Source of the DNA: Primulina eburnea
Taxonomy: Eukaryota; Streptophyta; Magnoliopsida; Lamiales; Gesneriaceae
NCBI RefSeq assembly: GCF_022965805.1
Contig: NC_133101.1
Location: 10,143,069 to 10,207,068, forward strand
Length of the DNA stretch: 64,000 nucleotides
Reading direction: 5' to 3'
Part shown: one piece after another, positions 12,071 through 23,190 of the stretch
How the letters are laid out: each line of letters begins with the position of its first letter
Numbering within the stretch: the first letter of the stretch is position 1
Made by a program: the position numbers and the translations under genes
Notes under the pieces: model-generated
Told to the model about the DNA's origin: nothing
Database searches by the model: none
The model's input: only the letters and a program-made list of their open reading frames with translations

Positions 12071-13045
12071 GGAATCAGTTTGTGTCTTTTGAGCCTAGTT
12101 ATCCTCGAGACCGAAAATATTATTGTCTATTTCTTGAAGCATTTTCTGTGTGATATGCTCTTGAAATATTGACATCATATGTTCGTTATTGTTAATTTTT
12201 TTGTATAGTTATTAGTTGTATGGAGGCCGAGTTGTGGGTGTTTGATCGGACACAACACGACATAACTCGTATGCTTAACAGAGCACTTTAGTTGGATGAC
12301 GATGTAGCTCCCATGTACATTGTTTTTCAAGCATTGTTCTCGTTGTTATCGTACCGTTTATTGGCTTCTATTATCCTATTGTTATGAGTCATGTTCATGT
12401 ATTGCATATTTTATTTTATTATATTTTTATGCATGATTTATGATTATCGTTATTGTTGTTTAACTGTTTCATACCAGAATTCTAACCTCTGTATTTTATA
12501 CTTATGAGGATAATGTGGTTGCTGTTGAGCACCGTGATAGGTCACCCGAGTAGTTTTGCAGCATCGGATGTAGATTCTGCCCGTGAAACTCGTGAGTGAG
12601 ATATGATATCTCAGTTTTTAGAGTTAAAGTATCCCATTTAGTATATTTTTATTATATTGGAGTCTAATTGATTTTATATCAGAGTTTTTTACCGAGGAGA
12701 TGTTTCATGTATTTGTATGGTTATTTGAATTTGTTGTTGTAAGTTTGAATTCAGTTTTGTTGTTATGAGTATTGTCGGCTATATTTTGAACTGTTGCTTG
12801 TGAATTGTTAATTTATGTTTGGTTGGCACTTGTGTATGATTGTTTATAAATATATCAGCGTCGTCTTTAAGTCATTTTTATTTTACAGGTATTTCAATTT
12901 TTTTATATGTCTTATTTACGGGGAGTTAATGTCGAAATTTTTCTGGGCCTTGATGTCAATTTTTAAATATTTTAAACCATTTTTCCGCTGCAGATTTAAA
13001 TTTAATCAATATTATTTGATAATTATTTCTAATTATAATAGCTGA

Positions 13046-14248
13046 GCATCACATTTGTAATATTATTAAATGACATTATTCTATCAATTTTTCTTTAAAG
13101 AAAGATGCTCTCCTAGCCAATGTATCTAGATTTACAGGGATGTATTATCTTATAAACACTTTTCACCAAGGACTTGACATTTTGGTCAAAAAAAATTTGC
13201 ATTGTTGTACTTTCTTTAACTCCTGAATTTCATCTATTTTTAGTGAATAACATAATATATTCGTCTATTGTACAGATGTCATGTAATTCAAGATTATACA
13301 GAGCTTAATATATTTCTTTTTCTACTATGTTTATTCACTATTGAAATAATCCACCCCTATAAATTTTGTTTTAAATAGGGTGATAATTTTTTCGGCTATC
13401 TCATAAAGAGATTTTTCAGCTAAGACCGACTATTTGATTTCTGTCGAATTCATACCTCAACAGAATATTTGACTAATCTCGTAAGAATAATTTCTAAATG
13501 TTTAATGAATCATTCTTTATTGAGGGAAAGTGTTTTTATTGCGATTATCATAGTCGATATTAATCAACTTTGAAGTCCAGGACATCAATGTTAAACATAA
13601 CACTTACATATGTGTTGGTTCTAAAACAATCTTCCCATATGGTGTTTGGTGTAATAGAATTTGATTTTTTCTTGACCTTGTGACCCTTAGTGTGTTTCTT
13701 CATCAACCTGAAAATCGCATTGGGATCCTCCCGTGTTTGTGTCATGGGATTCTACACTTTCTCTTGGTGTTTCTTGAGAAGGTATCATATTAACTAGGAA
13801 TTTACAATCTCTAGTTGTGCTCATTTTCAAATATATTATATTGAGCTTTGCAAAAGACTCTGTAAGGTTTTGAAGATCAATAAGACTAATACTTTCGATA
13901 GTTTTCATAAGATTATTTTCTTTTCTGATGCAGTTTTGATCAGATTGATCGTTTTTTGTCAGTTAAGACTTTTGTATCACTTTGACCATCCTTTTTTCAT
14001 TTAATAAGAGTTCAGTACAAAAGATAATGGTAAAATTCCTCATGTGATCCTATTGTTAGAACTGGGTTTTTATCACTTTGATATTCCTTTTTTCATGTAA
14101 TAAGAGTTCGGTACCAAAAGAAATTGGTAAACTTCCTCCTATTGCTAGAACTGAGTTTGCCTTCAAAGGCTTCAAGAAATTTTTTTCTCTTTCTTAAGTA
14201 TATCTTCAATTTGTTTTGATACATAATATAGTTGATTTCCATAATTAT
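13046..14248 (-). pseudogene. Probable pararetrovirus relic, upstream coding part
   Basis: The minus strand holds broken but sizeable frames (13560-13745, 13687-13908, and unnamed frames at 13050-13560 and 13980-14220). They are not retrotransposon gag-pol. The reasons to assign them to the same fossil as 7335-9025 are the shared strand and the right order (upstream of protease). The frame at 14220-14248 also continues beyond the Ty3 insertion at 23324, and a primer-binding-site-like motif lies farther upstream at 23616-23628. A segment at about 13090-13200 vaguely resembles a caulimovirid capsid region. The product cannot be named with confidence. An imperfect tandem duplication (about 13974-14061 and 14070-14155) lies inside the coding part. 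Confidence 0.45.
13974..14155. repeat. Imperfect ~90-bp tandem duplication
   Basis: The two halves share ATCACTTTGA, CCTTTTTTCAT, TAATAAGAGTTC, GGTA and TATTG-TAGAACTG in the same order. They differ by several substitutions and a short indel, so the duplication is old. Confidence 0.75.
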
Positions 14249-14777
14249 TGTGGGGACCCGGACGCTAATCCAGTTCTAAATCATCTTTGGGACTAATTAA
14301 TCAATTATAAAACAGGGTCTAAAGTTTTTTTTTTTTAAAGTGCGGAATGTAGTGAAATTAAAACATATATACATATCAGTATATAAAATACAAATCCTGT
14401 ATTTCAACATTTATTCCAACTAGGGTTTAAACTAAAGTCAAGTGTTTAACCCTACATCTAGTCCAAGTCCGGTGCCACCACTCTAATCACGATCTAGCTC
14501 TTCATCTCCTCGACCCTGGACATGTCCCACCTGTTGTCAAGTACACATACAGACAAGACAACAGCCGGATATACCGGTGAGAATATAATTCCCAGTATAA
14601 ATCAATGAAACATGCAATCATATAAACAATATAAAGCATGTAATCAGGTAACATGAATATGTATCAAAATCTGAAACATAAACAATCTCAAATCAAACTG
14701 TCGACATCAATCATAATTCAGACTAGACTCAATCCTAGTCTAGGGATCCCGGTTTCCAGATGTTGGCATGTGTATAT

Positions 14778-15076
14778 CGACTAACAGTGATAGAAAAGAC
14801 TCCAGTTCTATCCACGCCGATATGGTATCGATCAACAGTAATAGAAAAGACTCCAGTTCTATTCACATCGATACAGTATCGATCACCAGTAATAGAGGAA
14901 GCTGTTATTCTATCCACATCAATATAGTACCGATTAACAGTAATAGAAGCAACTCTAATTCTATCCACATCGATATGACATCGATTAACAGTAATAGAAG
15001 AGCTACAATCTATCCACATCGATACAATACTGATTAACAGTAATAGAAAAAGCCACCATCCTATCCACATCGATAG
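14778..15076. repeat. Six 51-bp tandem units in the 3' LTR
   Basis: Units start near 14778, 14829, 14880, 14931, 14982 and 15032. Each carries AACAGTAATAGAA (or a near variant) and CTATCCACATCGATA. The 51-bp length (one unit is 50) gives open frames on both strands, which are repeat artefacts rather than genes. Confidence 0.9.
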
Positions 15077-15921
15077 CCAAACATCCAGTGACAGACTCTG
15101 GCACATCCGCCAATACACCATCTTATGACATCGTGCAATGTGCCCGTGGTAATCCCACCACTAACGGCACTTCTGTCATAAGATGACTCCTCTAATACCT
15201 GCTGTCTAAAATCAAGAGAACAAGTATATCAATCAACTCAATGCAAATATCCATGCAATAAAGTAAAGTATGTGATTTAGGGAAACCCAAGTCTAAACCG
15301 ACTCAAGTCCATCTCCCAATACCACATTGACTTATACCTTTCGTTGCAGTCTCGGTTTCCCGCTCAGTCAAAGTCCTGAACTCAAAGCATGTCTGGTACT
15401 GACAATATCAATAGTCTCATATCAATATACTAGTCAATTCCATAACAATCTTGATCAATCTGGAGTTAATTCACAATTGACGGCATAACTATACAATCTC
15501 AATATTCCCGTCAATACAACATCACGAGATAACAGTTACACTCCATAACCTATATCCCATTCAATCTATAATCAATCCATAATCCATATCTGTCCAATAG
15601 CAACTGATTATAATCAGAAAATCATAACAATTCCATAATCAGTCTATTTCTTAATCTGACTTCGCTTCTACGATGTCTAACATGTCAAGAACATCATATA
15701 TGAATCCTATTTAATTCTGACAATAGTATAGTTTCAAAGCATGTCAAAACGTAGCAAAACTTATGTCAAGTTGTAGCCTACGTCAATAGGATTACCATGT
15801 CGAAGTCGGATTACGATTTGGACGGACGGATTTCTCGCGAATCGAATTTTCCTAACAAAAGTCGAAGCTTTCCCTGGATTCTCGTTTTCCTTCCTATTTC
15901 ATTTCTGAAGATTCATTTTGC

Positions 15922-15967
<46 letters not shown>
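15922..15967. repeat. (TA)n tract in the 3' LTR
   Basis: An AT dinucleotide run of about 45 bp leads straight into TATGCGCG. Confidence 0.9.
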
Positions 15968-15972
<5 letters not shown>

Positions 15973-15982
15973 ATTCATTGCA

Positions 15983-16190
15983 GCGCATATGCGCGAGAAC
16001 AACATCTCCGCACGTGTCTTGCACACTGCCTCGCGCATATGCGCGCACACTATCGGCGCATATGCGCGGGGCCAATCAAAATTTAGGGGGGCTACTGTCC
16101 CCTTCGCGCATATGCGCGCCATCACTCGCGCATATGCGCGAACCCTTCTGTTCGATGCGCGCATGTGCGCGCATTGTCCGCGCATGTGCG
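15983..16190. repeat. GCGCATATGCGC palindrome cluster, 3' LTR
   Basis: Five perfect 12-bp palindromes start at 15983, 16033, 16056, 16106 and 16128. Two degenerate GCGCATGTGC forms follow at about 16158 and 16180. A sixth site is truncated at the AT-tract junction near 15965. Confidence 0.9.
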
Positions 16191-16323
16191 TGCTATTTCC
16201 TTTGCACATACACACACTTTTCACACATACGTGTATTTTGTGTCCCGATTAATCCTTTCATAATCATATCAAATTATAATTCAATAATTACGGATTAACA
16301 GGATTAAATTTCCGGGCATTACA

Positions 16324-16336
16324 TTTCTCCCCCCCT
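16324..16336 (-). other. Polypurine tract of the Ty3 element
   Basis: The minus strand reads AGGGGGGGAGAAA directly against the 3' LTR. This is the expected primer site for plus-strand DNA synthesis. Confidence 0.85.
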
Positions 16337-16421
16337 AAGATACGATTTCGTCCTCGAAATCATCGATAATCAAATCATATCATTAAGAAGGACTGTAATT
16401 ACAGGCGAGTACGTGTTTACA

Positions 16422-17474
16422 TCAGTAAAATAATGCTGGGAATTCCTGTCTCATGTCAGATTCAGTCTCCCACGTAGCTTCTTCAACGCCATGACGAGTC
16501 CATTGAATTTTCACAAGAGGAATCGTCTTTGTTCTGAGCTGTTTTTCTTTACGATCAATAATCCGGATCGGTTTCTCGACATAACTCAATGTCTCGTCCA
16601 GCTCTGTCTCATCTGGCTGAATCACATGAGAATCATCAGGAAGATACTTCCGCAGCATTGATACATGGAAGACATCATGTATCTCGGACAATGAAGGCGG
16701 CAATGCTAGTCGATAGGCACGATCTCCTATCTTTTCAAGAATCTCATATGGACCTACATATCTTGGAGACAATTTCCCTTTCTTTCCAAATCGGACAACA
16801 CCCCTGAAAGGTGAAATCTTCAGGAATACTCGGTCTCCTGCCTCAAATACCAACGGTCGTCGTCGAAGGTTGGCATATTTGGCTTGTCTGTCCTGGGCTG
16901 CCTTCATTTTCTTCTGAATCAGCTTTACTTTTTCAGTCATATCTCTGATCATATCAGGTCCAGTCTCAGGAACTTCAGAGATATCATCCCAGTAAAGAGG
17001 GGATCGACATTTCTTCCCGTACAACGCCTCAAATGGTGCCATCTCAATACTCGTTTGATAGCTATTGTTGTACGAAAATTCACAAAGAGACAATGCATCT
17101 TGCCATCCAGTGCTAAAATCAAGCACTACAGCTCTCAGCATATCTTCCAATGTCTGTATCGTACGCTCTGACTGTCCATCAGTCTGTGGATGATATGCGG
17201 TACTCAATTGTAACTTCGTACCAAGAGCTTGCTGCAGGCTCTGCCAGAAGTGCGAAGTAAATCGGGGATCTCGGTCTGAAACAATCGACTTCGGCACTCC
17301 GTGCAGTCTCACCACTTCCTTGATGTAAATATCCGCCATCTGGTCATATCTATACATCATTTTGTATGGAAGAAAACATGCTGATTTGGTCAATCGATCA
17401 ATCACGATCCAAATCGCATCACAACCTCGGGAGGATCTCGGCAACTGTGTCACAAAATCCATGGAAATGTGATC
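16422..17474 (-). CDS. Ty3 integrase core and chromodomain-like C-terminus (after the stop)
   Basis: This is the continuation of the pol frame after a TGA codon at 17475-17477. The first methionine is at 17462, and that frame is 346 aa. The catalytic triad of integrase is visible: D in MDFVTQLP, D in VSDRDPRFTS and E in DGQSERTIQTLEDML. A GPFEIL-like module (here YVGPYEILEKIG) and HDVFHVSMLRKYLPD follow. The C-terminus (IRIIDRKEKQLR to VEEATWETE) is the chromodomain-like tail of Tekay-type chromoviruses, which in the family directs insertion to marked chromatin. The tail looks complete and ends just before the polypurine tract. Whether any protein is made depends on reading through or bypassing the upstream stop. 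Confidence 0.9.
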   Translation of the reverse strand, partial: DHISMDFVTQLPRSSRGCDAIWIVIDRLTKSACFLPYKMMYRYDQMADIYIKEVVRLHGVPKSIVSDRDPRFTSHFWQSLQQALGTKLQLSTAYHPQTDGQSERTIQTLEDMLRAVVLDFSTGWQDALSLCEFSYNNSYQTSIEMAPFEALYGKKCRSPLYWDDISEVPETGPDMIRDMTEKVKLIQKKMKAAQDRQAKYANLRRRPLVFEAGDRVFLKISPFRGVVRFGKKGKLSPRYVGPYEILEKIGDRAYRLALPPSLSEIHDVFHVSMLRKYLPDDSHVIQPDETELDETLSYVEKPIRIIDRKEKQLRTKTIPLVKIQWTRHGVEEATWETESDMRQEFPALFY

Positions 17475-20132
17475 TCATTTCCATTCAGGAATGGACAAAC
17501 TCTGTAGTAGTCCTCCAGGTTTCTTCCTCTCAGCTTTCACCTGTTGGCAATTCAGACACTTGGCTACAAATGTAGTCACATCAGCTTTCATTTGTTTCCA
17601 CCAATACTGTGTCTTTAAATCATTGTACATTTTTCTGCCACCAGGATGAATGCTAAATCGGCTGTTGTGCGCTTCGGTCAGTATTCGCTGTTTCAAATCC
17701 AAAACATTCGGCACAACTAATCGATTATTCACATACAAAATATCATTTCGAACCTGGTATTCCGATCGATGTCCAGCTCTAACCATAGCAATCGACTTCT
17801 GTATATTCTGATCACCTTTCTGAGCCGCTTTAATTTTCACAATTAGCTCTGGTTCCGCTTGAATAGCACATAATCTCATGAGTTTCTGATCTGTCTCAAA
17901 TACTAATCCAGACAAACAGCAGTCTTTAATCAAATTCGAGACACCAATAGTCGACAAGGATAGTGCACATACCTTTCGACTTAGTGCATCAGCTGCTGCA
18001 TTTGACTTTCCTGGATAATACTTGATTTCACAATCAAAATCTTTCAATAAATCAAGCCATCGTCGCTGTCTCATATTCAATTCGGATTGTGAAAACAGAT
18101 ATTTCAAGCTTTTATGATCAGAATATATTTCGAATTTCTCCCCGTAGAGGTAATGTCGCCATATCTTCAGCGCAAAGACTATGGCTGCCAATTCAAGATC
18201 ATGAATTGGGTAACGAGTCTCATGGGGTTTCAGCTGTCTCGAGGCATAAGCAATCACATGCCCCCGCTGCATCAAAACACAACCCAATCCTCGGTGAGAT
18301 GCATCACAATAAACAACAAATCCACCAGTGCCTGAAGGAATCGTCAACACAGGAGCACTGGTCAGTCTCTTCTTTAGTTCAAGAAAACTGGCCTCACAGT
18401 CTTCAGACCAGACAAACGGAGCATTCTTCTGAGTTAGCTGAGTAATAGGCTTGGCAATACTCGAAAAATCTTGGATAAAACGTCGGTAATACCCTGCCAA
18501 ACCCATAAAACTGCGTATTTCTGGTACAGATGTCGGTCTCGGCCACGAAATCACTGCCTCAACCTTACTAGGATCAACAGATATACCATCTCCTGATATA
18601 ATGTGACCCAAAAATACTACCTGTTTCAACCAAAACTCGCATTTCGACAATTTAGCATACAATTTCTCAGCTCTCAGAATTCTCAACACAGTCCTCAGAT
18701 GATTAGCATGTTCAATCATATTCTTTGAATAAATCAATATATCATCAATGAATATGATAACAAAATCATCCAAATATGTCTGAAAGACACGGTTCATCAA
18801 TCCCATAAACACCGCCGGTGCATTCGTCAAACCAAATGGCATGAAAATAAACTCATAGTGTCCATACCTGGTTCTGAATGATGTCTTTGAGATATCAGAA
18901 TCCCTGACTCTCAATTGATGGTATCCAGATCTCAAATCGATCTTGGAATATACAGATGAACCCTGCAACTGATCAAACAAATCATCAATACGAGGCAATG
19001 GATATTTATTCTTTACCGTTGCCTTGTTCAGCTGCCTGTAGTCGATACAAAGTCTCATCGACCCATCTTTCTTCCTCACGAACAGTACTGGAGCACCCCA
19101 AGGAGATACACTCGGTCTGATATATCCCTTGGCCAGTAAATCCTCCAACTGTTCCTTCAACTCTTTCAATTCGATTGGTGCCATCCGGTATGGAGCTCTC
19201 GAAATCGGAACTGTTCCTGGCATTAACTCTATGCTGAAGTCTATCTCTCGAATCAGAGGCAATCCAGGAATCTCGTCTGGAAAGACATCAGCAAATTCGC
19301 ACACCACTGGCAAATCCGCCAATGATGGGCCCTTCTTCAGTAAATCAACTGAATATACCAGGAATCCATCCGCTCCCTTCTGCAATAATCGAGTCATATT
19401 TATTGCAGATATCAAAGGAATTCTAGCACGAGAACCCTTACCATAAAATTTCCACTCTTCAGCCATCTCAGGTTTGAATCGAACTATCTTGTGGAAACAA
19501 TCGACTGTAGCTCTGTACTTGGTTAACGTATCGATACCGATGATACAATCAAAATCAGATAACCCAAGCACAATACAGTCTAACTCAATCGTATGCCCAT
19601 CGTACTGCAGTGTACAAAATTTCACAGAGTTCACTGATATCAAACCTGTCCCTAACGGAGACGAGACAGATACTACAGTAGCTAAAGACTCAATAGGCAA
19701 AGAATGCATCAAAGCAAATCGCTCAGATATGAAAGTATGTGATGCGCCAGTATCAATCAATACATATGCAGGATAACCAGAAATAAAACAGTTACCTGCC
19801 ACGACATCATCAGGTGCATCCTGAGCTTGCTCCTCAGTCAACGCAAACAATCGGGCCTGCTGTCTAGGAGGCTGGCTCACTGTCTGGCCCCCTCCTGGCC
19901 TCTGCTGTGACAGAGTAGACGGTGCTGGCTGAAAGGAATGCACGGCAGAGGGTCGTCTCCCTGGCTGAGCAACTGATCCCGCTGACTCAGCTGCCTGTGA
20001 TCCCTGGGCACCTCGCTGTGGACACACTCGGGCAAAGTGTCCATGCTGCTTACAAATGCGGCAATTGCCGAACACTCCTCTGCACTGCTCTGTGGAATGC
20101 CTCCCTCCACAGGTGCTACAGTATGGTCCTGT
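17475..20132 (-). CDS. Ty3 pol: zinc knuckles, protease, RT, RNase H, integrase zinc domain
   Basis: This is the same frame as gag, after a TAG at 20133-20135. Just after that stop comes a [13 protein letters not shown] knuckle. From the methionine at 20075 (866 aa) the order is as follows: a [14 protein letters not shown] knuckle (about 5-18), protease with DTGAS (108-112), RT with IDDI at 443-446, RNase H (about 555-700, including [13 protein letters not shown] and DALSRK), then the integrase HHCC region (about 800-850). It ends at TGA 17475-17477, where the family has a tryptophan. Inside RT, the residue after APAVFM is glycine where aspartate is usual, which is not a catalytic position. 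Overall length and domain set are normal for the clade. Confidence 0.93.
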   Translation of the reverse strand, partial: TGPYCSTCGGRHSTEQCRGVFGNCRICKQHGHFARVCPQRGAQGSQAAESAGSVAQPGRRPSAVHSFQPAPSTLSQQRPGGGQTVSQPPRQQARLFALTEEQAQDAPDDVVAGNCFISGYPAYVLIDTGASHTFISERFALMHSLPIESLATVVSVSSPLGTGLISVNSVKFCTLQYDGHTIELDCIVLGLSDFDCIIGIDTLTKYRATVDCFHKIVRFKPEMAEEWKFYGKGSRARIPLISAINMTRLLQKGADGFLVYSVDLLKKGPSLADLPVVCEFADVFPDEIPGLPLIREIDFSIELMPGTVPISRAPYRMAPIELKELKEQLEDLLAKGYIRPSVSPWGAPVLFVRKKDGSMRLCIDYRQLNKATVKNKYPLPRIDDLFDQLQGSSVYSKIDLRSGYHQLRVRDSDISKTSFRTRYGHYEFIFMPFGLTNAPAVFMGLMNRVFQTYLDDFVIIFIDDILIYSKNMIEHANHLRTVLRILRAEKLYAKLSKCEFWLKQVVFLGHIISGDGISVDPSKVEAVISWPRPTSVPEIRSFMGLAGYYRRFIQDFSSIAKPITQLTQKNAPFVWSEDCEASFLELKKRLTSAPVLTIPSGTGGFVVYCDASHRGLGCVLMQRGHVIAYASRQLKPHETRYPIHDLELAAIVFALKIWRHYLYGEKFEIYSDHKSLKYLFSQSELNMRQRRWLDLLKDFDCEIKYYPGKSNAAADALSRKVCALSLSTIGVSNLIKDCCLSGLVFETDQKLMRLCAIQAEPELIVKIKAAQKGDQNIQKSIAMVRAGHRSEYQVRNDILYVNNRLVVPNVLDLKQRILTEAHNSRFSIHPGGRKMYNDLKTQYWWKQMKADVTTFVAKCLNCQQVKAERKKPGGLLQSLSIPEWK

Positions 20133-20918
20133 CTAATTCTGGCCCTGACTAGCCTGTCTAGAGCCATTAGAACTAGAGGAGCTACTCCCAGCTTTCTTGA
20201 ATTTCTTCCCTTTAGCCTTCAGGAAGTCTTTCTTCCCACTTCCACTACCACTCTCAAATCGAGAAAATGGTGGAGGCATCTGTGAACTCGGTGCTGAAGG
20301 CACAAATGAAGCCTCTTTCTGTCTTATCAATCCTGCTTCAGCTACCTTGGCTCGGTTCAAGGCATCGGTAAAATTGTTTGGCCTTCCGGTATTCACCAGG
20401 GTAAATATTTCAGGATTTAGACCATTTATATACTGGTCTGCAACGGCCTCATCACTTCCAGCCACGTGAGGGGCAAAGCGAAGCAGAGTAGAAAACTTAG
20501 CCACATAATCCTCAATGTTCAACTGGCCTTGTTTCAAATTTTCAAACTCGGCTCCCTTGTCCTTCCTATATGAAACTGGAAAGAACCGTAGATAAACTTC
20601 AGTTTTAAACACATTCCAGGTAATGGCCGTACCTCGTAATTCCAAAGCCCGTTTTGTCGTATTCCACCAGTGTTTAGCAACATCATGCATCTGGTGTCCG
20701 ATCAGTTTCACCCTCTTTTCCTCAGTATACTCCAAAGAGTTAAACAGTGATTCAATGTCGTCCAACCAACTTTCACATTCCACGGAATTCTCCGTTCCTT
20801 TCAAAGTCGGTGGATGAAATGACTGAAATCTTTTCAACAATTGCTCCATTGGAGTAGGGGTCACATCCATGGGAGGATTCGATGTACTTCCCTGTTCTGG
20901 TATCCTTCTCGGAGGCAT
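20133..20918 (-). CDS. Ty3 gag (capsid protein)
   Basis: 261 aa from MPPRRIPEQG to a TAG at 20133-20135. Gag builds the cytoplasmic virus-like particle in which reverse transcription occurs. The capsid (retrotrans_gag) region is legible at about residues 45-150, with ESWLDDIESLF, WWNTTKRA and FRKDKGAEF-like landmarks (here YRKDKGAEFENLKQG). The C-terminal part is serine-, lysine- and arginine-rich. The zinc knuckles that normally end gag lie past the stop, in the pol frame. The stop is therefore earlier than usual and looks like a CAG-to-TAG type change, although suppression at this point cannot be excluded. The start is the first methionine after the primer-binding site. Confidence 0.92.
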   Translation of the reverse strand: MPPRRIPEQGSTSNPPMDVTPTPMEQLLKRFQSFHPPTLKGTENSVECESWLDDIESLFNSLEYTEEKRVKLIGHQMHDVAKHWWNTTKRALELRGTAITWNVFKTEVYLRFFPVSYRKDKGAEFENLKQGQLNIEDYVAKFSTLLRFAPHVAGSDEAVADQYINGLNPEIFTLVNTGRPNNFTDALNRAKVAEAGLIRQKEASFVPSAPSSQMPPPFSRFESGSGSGKKDFLKAKGKKFKKAGSSSSSSNGSRQASQGQN

Positions 20919-21140
20919 ATCTGATAATCGAAGAGGTTAGTAATTCCAAATACCACTTACCAGTTTCAATCCTCCTCGGATCATCTTACAGCTGATCCAT
21001 TCCAATAATATACAATACCATATCAATATCAGATAATTCAGGTAGCATATATTAAAACAGGAATCATGCTCGCAATCAAAAGCAGGAAAGAAAATCAATC
21101 TACCCCGCTCACTAGCTTCTATCTCAGTCTAAGGGATCTA

Positions 21141-21154
21141 TCACTCTGATACCA
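21141..21154 (-). other. Primer-binding site of the Ty3 element
   Basis: Minus strand TGGTATCAGAGTGA, five bases inside the 5' LTR end. It matches the 3' end complement of initiator tRNA-Met over its first eleven bases. Confidence 0.9.
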
Positions 21155-22834
21155 CCTGTTGTGGGGACCCGGACGCTAATCCAGTTCTAAATCATCTTTG
21201 GGACTAATTAATCAATTATAAAACAGGGTCTAAAGTTTTTTTTTTTTTTAAAGTGCGGAATGGAGTGAAATTAAAACATATATACATATCAGTATATAAA
21301 ATACAAATCCTGTATTTCAACATTTATTCCAACTAGGGTTTAAACTAAAGTCAAGTGTTTAACCCTACACCTAGTCCAAGTCCGGTGCCACCACTCTAAT
21401 CACGATCTAGCTCTTCATCTCCTCGACCCTGGACCTGTCCCACCTGTTGTCAAGTACACATACAGACAAGACAACAGCCGGATATACCGGTGAGAATATA
21501 ATTCCCAGTATAAATCAATGAAACATGCAATCATATAAACAATATAAAGCATATAATCAGGTAACATGAATATGTATCAAAATCTGAAACATAAACAATC
21601 TCAAATCAAACTGTCGACATCAATCATAATTCAGACTAGACTCAATCCTAGTCTAGGGATCCCGGTTTCCAGATGTTGGCATGTGTATATCGACTAACAG
21701 TGATAGAAAAGACTCCAGTTCTATCCACGCCGATATGGTATCGATCAACAGTAATAGAAAAGACTCCAGTTCTATTCACATCGATACAGTATCGATCACC
21801 AGTAATAGAGGAAGCTGTTATTCTATCCACATCAATATAGTACCGATTAACAGTAATAGAAGCAACTCTAATTCTATCCACATCGATATGACATCGATTA
21901 ACAGTAATAGAAGAGCTACAATCTATCCACATCGATACAATACTGATTAACAGTAATAGAAAAAGCCACCATCCTATCCACATCGATAGCCAAACATCCA
22001 GTGACAGACTCTGGCACATCCGCCAATACACCATCTTATGACATCGTGCAATGTGCCCGTGGTAATCCCACCACTAACGGCACTTCTGTCATAAGATGAC
22101 TCCTCTAATACCTGCTGTCTAAAATCAAGAGAACAAGTATATCAATCAACTCAATGCAAATATCCATGCAATAAAGTAAAGTATGTGATTTAGGGAAACC
22201 CAAGTCTAAACCGACTCAAGTCCATCTCCCAATACCACATTGACTTATACCTTTCGTTGCAGTCTCGGTTTCCCGCTCAGTCAAAGTCCTGAACTCAAAG
22301 CATGTCTGGTACTGACAATATCAATAGTCTCATATCAATATACTAGTCAATTCCATAACAATCTTGATCAATCTGGAGTTAATTCACAATTGACGGCATA
22401 ACTATACAATCTCAATATTCCCGTCAATACAACATCACGAGATAACAGTTACACTCCATAACCTATATCCCATTCAATCTATAATCAATCCATAATCCAT
22501 ATCTGTCCAATAGCAACTGATTATAATCAGAAAATCATAACAATTCCATAATCAGTCTATTTCTTAATCTGACTTCGCTTCTACGATGTCTAACATGTCA
22601 AGAACATCATATATGAATCCTATTTAATTCTGACAATAGTATAGTTTCAAAGCATGTCAAAACGTAGCAAAACTTATGTCAAGTTGTAGCCTACGTCAAT
22701 AGGATTACCGTGTCGAAGTCGGATTACGATTTGGACGGACGGATTTCTCGCGAATCGAATTTTCCTAACAAAAGTCGAAGCTTTCCCTGGATTCTCGTTT
22801 TCCTTCCTATTTCATTTCTGAAGATTCATTTTGC

Positions 22835-22836
<2 letters not shown>

Positions 22837-22910
<74 letters not shown>
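22837..22910. repeat. (TA)n tract in the 5' LTR
   Basis: About 74 bp of alternating TA. It is longer than the tract in the 3' LTR. Confidence 0.9.
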
Positions 22911-22913
<3 letters not shown>

Positions 22914-22959
22914 GCACATGCAATGAGCCAAGTGGCCGAGTGTGCCTATTGCACGTCTC

Positions 22960-23190
22960 GCGCATATGCGCGATTCATTGCAGCGCATATGCGCGAGAAC
23001 AACATCTCCGCGCGTGTCTTGCACACTGCCTCGCGCATATGCGCGCACACTATCGGCGCATATGCGCGGGGCCAATCAAAATTTAGGGGGGCTACTGTCC
23101 CCTTTGCGCATATGCGCGCCATCACTCGCGCATATGCGCGAACCCTTCTGTTCGATGCGCGCATGTGCGCGCATTGTCCGCGCATGTGCG
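22960..23190. repeat. GCGCATATGCGC palindrome cluster, 5' LTR
   Basis: Perfect 12-bp palindromes start at 22960, 22983, 23033, 23056, 23106 and 23128, followed by two GCGCATGTGC variants. The sequence is CpG-rich next to a pure AT tract. Confidence 0.9.

Larger units (their letters stand above)
9991..13045. other. Unresolved repeat-derived sequence around the solo LTR
   Basis: Outside 10510-11765 this stretch has no credible frame. It has the look of decayed retroelement sequence (long T-rich runs, no coding bias). A 64-bp tandem duplication lies at 11943-12006 and 12007-12070, and the two units differ at only three or so positions. I could not assign a family. Confidence 0.35.
14249..16323 (-). 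repeat. 3' LTR of the Ty3 element
   Basis: 2,075 bp. Plus-strand ends are TGTGGGGACCCGGAC and GGGCATTACA. It is shorter than the other LTR (2,164 bp), mainly because the AT tract joins directly into the first GCGC palindrome and about 60 bp are missing there. Confidence 0.95.

Noticed and set aside
14735..15121. Open frames of 128 and 89 codons over the LTR tandem units (also at 21648-22034)
   Set aside because: They exist because the repeat unit is 51 bp, a multiple of three. The same frame is open on both strands and the sequence is LTR.
15797..16298. Frames of 103-180 codons across the TA tract and GCGC palindromes (also at 22710-23298)
   Set aside because: Low-complexity IY runs and palindrome-driven RICA/HMR repeats appear on both strands. 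It is LTR sequence, not a gene.
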